This document shows, one piece after another, positions 24,727 through 31,970 of a stretch of DNA of 64,000 nt; within the stretch, counting starts at the first letter, position 1; every line of letters starts with the position of its first letter. The stretch lies in contig NZ_JANZKJ010000015.1 of the NCBI RefSeq assembly GCF_025642975.1, forward strand, positions 62,001-126,000. Direction: 5' to 3'. Source of the DNA: Pseudomonas sp. RIT-PI-S (GTDB lineage: Bacteria > Pseudomonadota > Gammaproteobacteria > Pseudomonadales > Pseudomonadaceae). A program made the position numbers and the translations under genes. The notes beneath the pieces are model-generated. The model was not told where the DNA came from. It searched no databases and was given only the letters and a program-made list of their open reading frames with translations.

Positions 24727-25701
24727 ATGAACGACGCCATCGGTGGTTACTTCGGGCTGGAGATACCACCAGGTGTCAGCCCTTATCCTACGGCGCTGGG
24801 TTATAACAGCGCCCGTTATGCCTTCCAGGCGCTGCTCGGCACCAGTAACGCCCGCCGGCTGTACTTGCCTTGGTACACCTGCAAAACCATGGTCGAGGCG
24901 GCACACCGCAGCGGGATCGAGCTACGCCGCTATTGCCTGGACGAGCGCCTCGAACCTGTCGGCCTACCTGCCCTCGACGCCGACGAGCGCCTGCTGTACG
25001 TGAACTATTTCGGCTACCAGGGCGCTTTCATCCGTGAGCGCCTGGCACCAAGCCTCGCCGGGCAGTTGATCGCCGATCACGCCCAGGCGCTGTTCTGCCC
25101 GCCCCTGGACGGCGTGCCAACCCTTTACTCCCCCCGCAAATTCGTCGGTGTGCCCGATGGCGGCTGGCTGCTCAACGCACCCGCGATCATGCCGCCGCTG
25201 CCCCCTGCCTTGAGCAAGGATCGCTTCGCCGCGCTGCTTGGGCGCCTCGAGGATGGCCCCGAGCCCTGGTACGGAAGTTACGTTGAGGTGGAGCAGGGAA
25301 TCGCCGCGGAAGGGATGCGGGGCATGTCGGTGTTGACCGCACGCTTGCTCGAGGGCGTGGATTACGCAGGCATCGCCGCGAGACGACAGGCGAACCTGGC
25401 GCACTTGCACCGCGGTTTGGCAGGGCTCAATCGTTACCAGGTGCCGGTGCAGGCGGGGCTCGCGCCGCTGTGCTATCCACTGTTGCTGGCCGATGCCAGC
25501 CAAACGGAACGGGTGCGGGCACAGCTCGCCGGCCAACGTATTTACCTGGCGACCTATTGGCGGGACGTGCTCGAAGCAAAGGGGGGCTGTGAAGTCGGTG
25601 CACGCTGGGCGCAATGCATGCTGCCATTGCCGATAGACCAACGCTACGGTCCAGCTCATATGGAAAGGCTGATAGCGGCGGTGAGCCAGGCCTTGGGTTG
25701 A
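24727..25701 (+). CDS. DegT/AHBA-like PLP-dependent aminotransferase-fold protein
   Basis: This 324-residue protein has the layout of sugar aminotransferases of the DegT/DnrJ/EryC1 family. Asp117 in Ile-Ala-Asp-His-Ala-Gln-Ala matches the residue that binds the pyridine nitrogen of PLP. Lys138 in Ser-Pro-Arg-Lys-Phe-Val-Gly-Val-Pro-Asp-Gly-Gly matches the Schiff-base lysine context. The ATG at 24727 follows AGGGAGGGAG. No nucleotide-sugar, LPS or antibiotic genes are nearby, unlike typical members, so the substrate cannot be inferred. Fold confidence is good; activity is unproven. Confidence 0.78.
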   Translation: MNDAIGGYFGLEIPPGVSPYPTALGYNSARYAFQALLGTSNARRLYLPWYTCKTMVEAAHRSGIELRRYCLDERLEPVGLPALDADERLLYVNYFGYQGAFIRERLAPSLAGQLIADHAQALFCPPLDGVPTLYSPRKFVGVPDGGWLLNAPAIMPPLPPALSKDRFAALLGRLEDGPEPWYGSYVEVEQGIAAEGMRGMSVLTARLLEGVDYAGIAARRQANLAHLHRGLAGLNRYQVPVQAGLAPLCYPLLLADASQTERVRAQLAGQRIYLATYWRDVLEAKGGCEVGARWAQCMLPLPIDQRYGPAHMERLIAAVSQALG

Positions 25702-25824
25702 AGCCCGGCCGCCGCTGAGTCGATTGGCGAAGCAGTTCGCACAGACCCACAGGCGAGCCGGGTTTGCAGGGCGGAGCGCGACGCATAGGCCGGGCCACGG
25801 AGGCCGGGCCATAGGCCGAGTAGC

Positions 25825-26100
25825 TTATTGCTTTTGAGTGGCTTCTGCGGCCGGTGCTGGGGCATTGCCGTTAGCCGGGGTGCTTTCCTCGGCGGCTTTG
25901 CGCTGAGCTTCAGCGGCGTCGTTGTTGGCCTTGGCGTTTTCCTTGGCCGCGTCGTTCATGTGGTCCTGAGCCTTGTCCATCTGCTGCTGGGCGTTTTCTT
26001 TATGGTCCTGGGCGTCTTTGGCCTTGTCAGAGGCGTTGTCGCAAGCAGCCAGGCCAAGGGTCGCGGCCAGCATCAAGGCATAAGCGAAAGTCTTTTGCAT
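25825..26100 (-). CDS. Small Ala/Lys-rich lipoprotein
   Basis: This 91-residue protein starts with a lipoprotein signal peptide whose lipobox Leu-Ala-Ala-Cys puts the lipidated cysteine at residue 20. The mature part is highly charged and helical (rich in Lys, Asp, Glu, Gln and Ala, about residues 22-70), followed by an Ala/Pro-rich tail. A strong TAAGGAG site precedes the ATG at 26100. It is divergent from htpG. Function is not known; the composition resembles periplasmic stress-related lipoproteins. Confidence 0.82.
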   Translation of the reverse strand: MQKTFAYALMLAATLGLAACDNASDKAKDAQDHKENAQQQMDKAQDHMNDAAKENAKANNDAAEAQRKAAEESTPANGNAPAPAAEATQKQ

Positions 26101-26200
26101 GGGGTGTTTCTCCTTATGGATGATCATCACGTGGCTTCGAGCGCAGCGGGGTCTGTTAAGTTCCTCCGCGTGCGGGGATGCACTCATGTGCGCCATTCGA

Positions 26201-26228
26201 CTTGAAATCCGCTTGCCAGCCCCCATCT
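26201..26228 (+). promoter_or_regulatory. Consensus sigma-32 promoter of htpG
   Basis: CTTGAAA (26201-26207) and CCCCATCT (26221-26228) are spaced by exactly 13 bases, matching the sigma-32 (RpoH) consensus. It lies 77 bases ahead of the htpG ATG. HtpG is a known heat-shock chaperone, so both sequence and context agree. Confidence 0.9.
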
Positions 26229-26305
26229 GCTGCACATCCCGCCCGTTAGCCGGGCAGTCCGCGCCGCTTGGCGGCTTGTGCAATCAGCATTGGAGTTCGA
26301 ACAAA

Positions 26306-28213
26306 ATGAGTGTGGAAACTCAAAAAGAAACCCTGGGCTTCCAGACCGAGGTGAAACAGCTGCTGCACCTCATGATTCATTCGCTGTATTCCAACAAGGA
26401 AATCTTCCTTCGCGAACTGATTTCCAACGCCTCGGACGCCGTCGACAAACTGCGTTTCGAAGCCCTGGCCAGCCCGGAACTGCTCGAAGGCGGCGCGGAA
26501 CTGAAAATCCGTGTGAGCTTCGACAAGGACGCCAAAACCGTCACTATCGACGACAACGGGATCGGCATGAGCCGTGAAGAAGTCATCGCGCACCTGGGCA
26601 CTATCGCCAAGTCGGGCACCGCGGACTTCATGAAGAACCTCACCGGCGACCAGAAGAAAGATTCGCACCTGATTGGCCAGTTCGGCGTGGGCTTCTACTC
26701 AGCCTTCATCGTCGCCGACCAGGTCGATGTCTTCAGCCGCCGCGCAGGCTCCCCAGCCAGCGAGGGCGTGCACTGGTCATCCCGTGGCGAAGGTGAGTTC
26801 GAGGTTGCCAACGTCGAGAAAGCCGAGCGCGGCACTCGTATCGTGCTGCACCTGAAGGCCGATGAAGCCGAGTTCGCCGATGGCTGGCGCCTGCGTAACG
26901 TCATCAAGAAATACTCGGATCACATCGCCCTGCCGATCGAGTTGCCGAAAGAGCAAGCGGCCGCCGAGGAAGGCGAAGAACCTACCGAGCCGGGGTGGGA
27001 AACCATCAACCGGGCAAGCGCGCTGTGGACCCGCCCTCGCACCGAGATCAAGGACGAGGAATACCAGGAGTTCTACAAGCACATCGCGCATGACTTCGAG
27101 AACCCGCTGAGCTGGAGCCACAACAAGGTCGAAGGCAAGCTGGAATACAACTCGCTGCTGTATGTGCCGGCCCGTGCGCCCTTCGACCTGTATCACCGGG
27201 AAGCACCGCGCGGCCTGAAGCTCTACGTCCAGCGCGTGTTCATCATGGACCAGGCCGAGTCGTTCCTGCCGCTGTATCTGCGCTTCATCAAAGGCGTGGT
27301 GGACTCCAACGACCTGTCGCTGAACGTGTCTCGGGAAATCCTCCAGAAGGATCCGGTCATCGACTCCATGAAGACCGCCTTGACCAAGCGTGTGCTGGAC
27401 ATGCTCGACAAGCTGGCGAAGAACGAGCCGGAGCAATACAAGGCGTTCTGGAAGAACTTCGGCCAGGTGCTGAAGGAAGGCCCCGCCGAAGACTTCGCCA
27501 ACAAGGAAAAGATCGCTGGCCTGCTGCGCTTTTCCTCTACCCAGGACGAAACCGGCGAGCAAAGCGTTGCGCTCACGGACTACCTGGGCCGCGCCAAGGA
27601 GGGCCAGGACAAGATCTACTACCTCACCGGCGAGAGCTACGCTCAGGTCAAGAACAGCCCGCACTTGGAAGTCTTCCGCAAGAAAGGCATCGAGGTCTTG
27701 CTGCTCACCGACCGTATCGACGAGTGGCTCATGAGCTACCTCAACGAGTTCGACGGCAAGAGCTTCGTGGACGTCGCGCGCGGCGACCTGGACCTGGGCA
27801 AGCTCGACAGTGAAGAGGACAAGCAAGCCCAGGAAGCCGTCGCCAAAGAGAAAGAAGGGCTGGTCGAGCGTTTGAAAACCGCTCTGGGCGATACCGTCAG
27901 CGAAGTACGGGTGTCGCACCGCCTGACCGATTCGCCGGCCATTCTGGCCATCGGCGAGCACGATATGGGCCTGCAGATGCGGCAGATCCTGGAGGCGAGC
28001 GGGCAAAAGGTGCCGGATACCAAGCCGATCTTCGAGTTCAACCCGGCGCACCCGCTGATCGACAAGCTGGACCACGAGCCGGACGAAGACCGTTTCGCCG
28101 ACTTCGCCCATATCCTGTTCGACCAGGCGGCGCTATCGGCAGGCGACAGCCTGAAAGACCCGGCAGCTTACGTGCGGCGGCTGAACAAGCTGCTGATCGA
28201 GTTGTCAGTCTAA
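26306..28213 (+). CDS. htpG: Molecular chaperone HtpG (Hsp90)
   Basis: This 635-residue cytosolic Hsp90 homologue uses ATP to remodel client proteins. The N-terminal GHKL ATPase domain has Glu-Leu-Ile-Ser-Asn-Ala-Ser-Asp-Ala, Asp-Asn-Gly-Ile-Gly-Met, and Gly-Gln-Phe-Gly-Val-Gly-Phe-Tyr-Ser. The middle domain includes Asn-Val-Ser-Arg-Glu. The ATG at 26306 gives the family start Met-Ser-Val-Glu-Thr and follows GGAG at 26292. Translation from the far-upstream ATG at 26099 is excluded because that would start before the sigma-32 promoter. Confidence 0.98.
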   Translation: MSVETQKETLGFQTEVKQLLHLMIHSLYSNKEIFLRELISNASDAVDKLRFEALASPELLEGGAELKIRVSFDKDAKTVTIDDNGIGMSREEVIAHLGTIAKSGTADFMKNLTGDQKKDSHLIGQFGVGFYSAFIVADQVDVFSRRAGSPASEGVHWSSRGEGEFEVANVEKAERGTRIVLHLKADEAEFADGWRLRNVIKKYSDHIALPIELPKEQAAAEEGEEPTEPGWETINRASALWTRPRTEIKDEEYQEFYKHIAHDFENPLSWSHNKVEGKLEYNSLLYVPARAPFDLYHREAPRGLKLYVQRVFIMDQAESFLPLYLRFIKGVVDSNDLSLNVSREILQKDPVIDSMKTALTKRVLDMLDKLAKNEPEQYKAFWKNFGQVLKEGPAEDFANKEKIAGLLRFSSTQDETGEQSVALTDYLGRAKEGQDKIYYLTGESYAQVKNSPHLEVFRKKGIEVLLLTDRIDEWLMSYLNEFDGKSFVDVARGDLDLGKLDSEEDKQAQEAVAKEKEGLVERLKTALGDTVSEVRVSHRLTDSPAILAIGEHDMGLQMRQILEASGQKVPDTKPIFEFNPAHPLIDKLDHEPDEDRFADFAHILFDQAALSAGDSLKDPAAYVRRLNKLLIELSV

Positions 28214-28225
28214 CGCCTATGCTAT

Positions 28226-28251
28226 GGCCCGCTACGGCGGGCCTTTTCTTT
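28226..28251 (+). terminator. Terminator after htpG
   Basis: GGCCCGC / GGGCGGGCC-type stem with loop TACG (28226-28243) is followed by TTTTCTTT, 12 bases after the htpG stop. Confidence 0.85.
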
Positions 28252-28271
28252 GGGGTAATCAGGAGCAATCA

Positions 28272-29006
28272 ATGAGCGCCATCACTGTTGAGTCGTTGGT
28301 CTACCAGTTGGACGGCACGGCCTTCGAGAGCCGGCTGGTCTTCGATGCCGACATCAAGTCTCCGCGCCCGGGGCTGATCATGGCACCGAACTGGATGGGC
28401 GTTTCCGAAGGCGCCGAGCGTATTGCCCAGGCGGTGGCTTCCCAAGGTTATGTGGTGCTGGTCGCCGACCTTTATGGGCAAGCGGTACGCCCACAAGATG
28501 GCGATGCGGCATTAGCCGCGATGATGCCACTCAAGAATGATCGCGGCTTGCTGCGCAAGCGCATGCAGGCCGCGCTGCAGCAGTTGACCGCACAGAGCTT
28601 CACTTCCGTGGACGGCAGCAACCTTGCCAGTTTCGGCTTCTGTTTCGGCGGTTGCTGTGCGCTGGAACTGGCCCGGGACGGCGCCGCCTTGAAGGCTGCC
28701 GTATCCTTCCACGGTACGCTGGATACGCCGAACCCCGCCGATGCCAACAACATCAGCGGCGCAGTGCTGGTGATGCATGGCGATGCCGACCCGTTGGTGC
28801 CCAAGGAGCAACTGCCGGCCTTCATTGAAGAAATGAATGCCGCCAAGGTGGATTGGCAATTGATCAGCTACGGCGGGGCCTACCACTCGTTCACCGATCC
28901 CGAGGCGAATAATCCGGGCAAGCAGATGTACGACAAAAAGGTTTCGGACCGCGCCTTCCAGTCGATGTACAACCTGTTCGCCGAAGTCTTCCAGCCTCAG
29001 CTCTAA
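28272..29006 (+). CDS. Dienelactone hydrolase family protein
   Basis: This 244-residue alpha/beta hydrolase carries the dienelactone-hydrolase nucleophile elbow Gly-Phe-Cys-Phe-Gly-Gly (Cys124) rather than a serine elbow. An Asp in Gly-Asp-Ala-Asp-Pro-Leu-Val-Pro and a His in Ala-Tyr-His-Ser-Phe complete the triad. The ATG at 28272 follows CAGGAG. No aromatic-degradation genes are nearby, so it is probably one of the general-purpose DLH paralogues, not clc/cat pathway. It is convergent with, and overlaps by four bases, the pirin gene. Confidence 0.88.
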   Translation: MSAITVESLVYQLDGTAFESRLVFDADIKSPRPGLIMAPNWMGVSEGAERIAQAVASQGYVVLVADLYGQAVRPQDGDAALAAMMPLKNDRGLLRKRMQAALQQLTAQSFTSVDGSNLASFGFCFGGCCALELARDGAALKAAVSFHGTLDTPNPADANNISGAVLVMHGDADPLVPKEQLPAFIEEMNAAKVDWQLISYGGAYHSFTDPEANNPGKQMYDKKVSDRAFQSMYNLFAEVFQPQL

Positions 29007-29881
29007 CTGCGTCTGGCGGGGCCGGGCAGTTCCACCCGCCCGGTCTCCCCTGACACCTGCGGCCAGTCTCCTACGGCCCAGCGCGCTCGGGCACGCTCTA
29101 TGAGGGCGGGGTCGCTGGCGACGAAGTTCCAGTTCATCCGTCTCGGGCCATCCAGCGCGGCGCCGCCAACCAGGGCCAGGCGCGCGCCGAGGCCGCTGCT
29201 CAAGGTCATCTCCGCGCCTTCCTCAAGCACCACCAGAGTATGTGGATCGACAGGGCCTGAGCCTAGTCGTGCGTCGCCTTCGAGCAGAAACACCGCCCGC
29301 TCGGCATGCTCGTCGGGGATCAGCAGCGAGCTCCCGGCTGCCATGTCTATCACGGCGTAAAGGGTGGGGGAGAGCACTGGCACGGGCGATATCAACCTGA
29401 AACCATGCCCCGCGACCAAGGTGATGCGCACCCCGGCTTCGTCATGGCTAGGTAGCTCATCGGGCTCGAAGTAGTAATAGCTTGGTTCGTCCGCTTCGTG
29501 GTCCCGGGGCATCGCCAGCCATACCTGCAGCCCATGCAGCCGGCTACCGGCCTGCATCAGGTAGCTCGGCGTGCGCTCGATATGGGCGATTTCCCGCCCA
29601 GCGGTCATCCAGCTCACTGCGCCTGGCACGACGCGTTCCTCCGAACCCAGGCTGTCCTTGTGCAGCAGTTCGCCTTCAAACAGATACGTAAGCGTGGAAA
29701 GACCGATATGCGGATGCTGGTGGATGTTCATGCCGTGCCCGGGAGGATACTCGTGGGGCAGGATGTAATCGAAAAACACGAACGGGCCGACATTGCGGCA
29801 CTGGGCTGAGGGCAGGGGGCGGAGGATTGGCTGGCCGCCGACATTCTCCTGCCGGGGGGTGATGACTTGAGCGATAGGCAT
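29003..29881 (-). CDS. Pirin family protein (cupin-type quercetinase-like)
   Basis: This 292-residue bicupin of the pirin family has a metal-binding site suggested by Asn-Ile-His-Gln-His-Pro-His-Ile-Gly (about residues 52-60) followed by Leu-Thr-Tyr-Leu-Phe-Glu-Gly-Glu. The second cupin half carries fewer metal ligands, as is usual. Bacterial pirins include quercetin dioxygenases and regulators of pyruvate dehydrogenase; which applies here is unknown. Its stop overlaps that of the convergent hydrolase gene. Confidence 0.88.
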   Translation of the reverse strand: MPIAQVITPRQENVGGQPILRPLPSAQCRNVGPFVFFDYILPHEYPPGHGMNIHQHPHIGLSTLTYLFEGELLHKDSLGSEERVVPGAVSWMTAGREIAHIERTPSYLMQAGSRLHGLQVWLAMPRDHEADEPSYYYFEPDELPSHDEAGVRITLVAGHGFRLISPVPVLSPTLYAVIDMAAGSSLLIPDEHAERAVFLLEGDARLGSGPVDPHTLVVLEEGAEMTLSSGLGARLALVGGAALDGPRRMNWNFVASDPALIERARARWAVGDWPQVSGETGRVELPGPARRS

Positions 29882-29920
29882 GGCGGCTCCACAGAAGTTG
29901 GCGCCGCCAGTGTAGCGCGC

Positions 29921-29950
29921 AAAAACGAACGGCGCCCGAGGGCGCCGTTG
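29921..29950 (-). terminator. Terminator of the fabA-fabB operon
   Basis: On the minus strand a perfect stem, AACGGCGCCC / GGGCGCCGTT, is followed by CGTTTTT, 31 bases beyond the fabB stop. Confidence 0.88.
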
Positions 29951-29980
29951 TCTTACCGCTTGAAGCTGACCGCTTGCCGC

Positions 29981-31201
29981 TTACTTGCCCTGCCAGCGCT
30001 TGAGCACCAGGGTGGCATTGGTACCACCAAAGCCAAAGCTGTTGCTCATCACTGTGTTGAGCTCTACGTTCTCGCGGGTTTCCCGCAGGATCGGCATGTC
30101 GGCGACTTCCGGGTCGAGCTCATCGATGTTGGCCGAGCCGGCAATGAAGTTGCCTTCCATCATCAGCATGCAGTAGATGGCCTCGTGCACGCCGGCGGCG
30201 CCCAGCGAGTGACCGGAGAGACTCTTGGTAGAGCTGATCGCCGGAGCTTTGTCCTTGAACACTTCGCGCACGCCACGGATCTCCGCCACATCGCCTACCG
30301 GCGTCGAAGTGCCGTGGGTGTTCAGGTAGTCGATCGGGGTGTCGACCGTGGCCAGCGCCTGTTGCATGCAGCGGATGGCACCTTCGCCGCTAGGGGCGAC
30401 CATGTCGTATCCATCCGAGGTGGCGCCATAGCCGACGATCTCGGCATAGATCTTCGCGCCGCGAGCCAAGGCGTGCTCCAGCTCCTCGACCACTACCATG
30501 CCGCCGCCGCCGGCGATGACGAAGCCATCGCGTTTGGCGTCGTAGGCGCGGGAGGCTTTTTCGGGCGTCTCGTTGTACTGCGACGACAATGCGCCCATCG
30601 CGTCGAAGAGGAACGACTGGGTCCAGTGTTCTTCTTCACCGCCACCGGCGAATACCACGTCCTGCTTGCCCAGCTGGATCTGCTCCATGGCCGCGCCGAT
30701 GCAATGGGCGCTGGTGGCGCAGGCGGAGGCGATGGAGTAGTTCAGGCCCTTGATCTTGAAGGGCGTGGCCAGGCAGGCGGAAACGGTGCTGCTCATGGTG
30801 CGGGTGACCCGGTATGGGCCTACGCGCTTGACGCCCTTTTCCCGAAGGATGTCCAGGGCTTCCATCTGGTTCAAGGTGGACGCGCCACCGGAACCGGCGA
30901 TCAACCCGGTGCGCGGGTTGGAAACCTGGTCTTCGGGCAGGCCCGAGTCAGCGATGGCCTGTTGCATCGCCAGGTAGGCATAAGCGGCGGCGTGGCCGAC
31001 AAAACGGTACACCTTGCGGTCGATCAGTTCCTCGAGGTTCAGGTCGACCGAGCCAGACACCTGGCTGCGCAGCCCCATTTCGGCATATTCCGGGTTGAAG
31101 CGGATGCCGGGGCGGTTTGCGCGCAGGTTGGCGGAAACGGTGTCTTTGTCATTGCCCAAGCACGAAACGATGCCTAGACCCGTGATAACGACGCGGCGCA
31201 T
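29981..31201 (-). CDS. fabB: Beta-ketoacyl-ACP synthase I
   Basis: This 406-residue condensing enzyme extends the cis-3-decenoyl-ACP made by FabA and is needed for unsaturated fatty acids. The nucleophile is in Ser-Ala-Cys-Ala-Thr-Ser-Ala (about Cys163). The two catalytic histidines are in Thr-His-Gly-Thr-Ser-Thr and Gly-His-Ser-Leu-Gly-Ala-Ala-Gly. The C-terminal Asn-Ser-Phe-Gly-Phe-Gly-Gly-Thr-Asn motif is present. It follows fabA by 11 bases on the same strand. Confidence 0.98.
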   Translation of the reverse strand: MRRVVITGLGIVSCLGNDKDTVSANLRANRPGIRFNPEYAEMGLRSQVSGSVDLNLEELIDRKVYRFVGHAAAYAYLAMQQAIADSGLPEDQVSNPRTGLIAGSGGASTLNQMEALDILREKGVKRVGPYRVTRTMSSTVSACLATPFKIKGLNYSIASACATSAHCIGAAMEQIQLGKQDVVFAGGGEEEHWTQSFLFDAMGALSSQYNETPEKASRAYDAKRDGFVIAGGGGMVVVEELEHALARGAKIYAEIVGYGATSDGYDMVAPSGEGAIRCMQQALATVDTPIDYLNTHGTSTPVGDVAEIRGVREVFKDKAPAISSTKSLSGHSLGAAGVHEAIYCMLMMEGNFIAGSANIDELDPEVADMPILRETRENVELNTVMSNSFGFGGTNATLVLKRWQGK

Positions 31202-31212
31202 GCGAATAACCC

Positions 31213-31728
31213 TTAGAAGTTTTCGGTGGACGTGAACAGGCCGACCCGCAGGCCTTCGGCGCTGTAGATCTCGCGGCCATCGACACTGACGGTGCCTTCG
31301 GCAATGGCCAGGACCAGCTTGCCTTTCATGGTGCGCTTGATCTGAATGTTATAGGTGACCTTTTTAGCGGTCGGCAGTACCTGGCCGAAGAACTTGACCT
31401 CGCCGGACCCCAGCGCCCGACCGCGGCCTGGGTTGCCTTGCCAGCCCAGGTAGAAACCTACCAGCTGCCACATGGCATCGAGGCCCAGGCAGCCAGGCAT
31501 TACCGGGTCGCCTTCGAAATGGCAGGCGAAGAACCACAGGTCCGGGTTGATATCCAGCTCGGCGACCAATTCACCCTTGCCGTACTTGCCGCCTTCTTCG
31601 CTGATATGGGTAATGCGATCGACCATCAGCATGTTGGGGGCGGGCAATTGCGCGTTACCTGGGCCGAACAGCTCGCCGCGACTGCAGCGCAGCAGGTCTT
31701 CCCGGGTAAAGGCGTGTTGTTTGGTCAT
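31213..31728 (-). CDS. fabA: 3-hydroxydecanoyl-ACP dehydratase/isomerase
   Basis: At 171 residues this hot-dog enzyme dehydrates 3-hydroxydecanoyl-ACP and isomerises the product to the cis-3 form, starting unsaturated fatty-acid synthesis. Residues His70 and Asp84 of the active site lie in Cys-His-Phe-Glu-Gly-Asp-Pro-Val-Met-Pro-Gly-Cys-Leu-Gly-Leu-Asp. The ATG at 31728 follows a GAGGAGCTCGC sequence. It leads the fabA-fabB operon. An attenuator-like hairpin with a U-tract lies 50-80 bases upstream in the likely leader. Confidence 0.98.
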   Translation of the reverse strand: MTKQHAFTREDLLRCSRGELFGPGNAQLPAPNMLMVDRITHISEEGGKYGKGELVAELDINPDLWFFACHFEGDPVMPGCLGLDAMWQLVGFYLGWQGNPGRGRALGSGEVKFFGQVLPTAKKVTYNIQIKRTMKGKLVLAIAEGTVSVDGREIYSAEGLRVGLFTSTENF

Positions 31729-31774
31729 GCGAGCTCCTCAATGGTCCCTGCTGGGCAGGGGGCAAATCATCCCG

Positions 31775-31813
31775 GCCGGCAAAAAAAGGGGCGAGTTTCC
31801 CCAGGCCGGCAGC
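31775..31813 (-). promoter_or_regulatory. Attenuator-like structure in the fabA leader
   Basis: Read on the minus strand, GGGG-AAACTCG-CCCC is followed by seven T residues, the layout of a small intrinsic terminator. It is embedded between GCCGGCC and GGCCGG arms that can pair with each other, giving a possible alternative fold. It lies upstream of the fabA start and downstream of a plausible promoter near 31830-31850. The mechanism is inference. Confidence 0.4.
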
Positions 31814-31970
31814 CTAGTCATAGACTATTGCGTCGTGGTTAAAGTCACAGGATGACAGGCCGAACCCGGTCACCCTGCTCGAATAATGCCGCCGCGGCCG
31901 GCGCAGGCGCCGCGAAGCCGCAGCACTGTACCACCGTTGCGTGCCGGTTTGCAGGGCGATACTGCCGCAC

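Noticed and set aside
24727..25701. Part of an O-antigen or antibiotic cluster
   Set aside because: No glycosyltransferase, nucleotide-sugar or peptide-synthetase gene is in the 64 kb.
25785..25814. Short direct repeat AGGCCGGGCCA, two copies
   Set aside because: Only 11 bases in GC-rich DNA next to a gene end; not distinct enough from chance or degenerate REP sequence.
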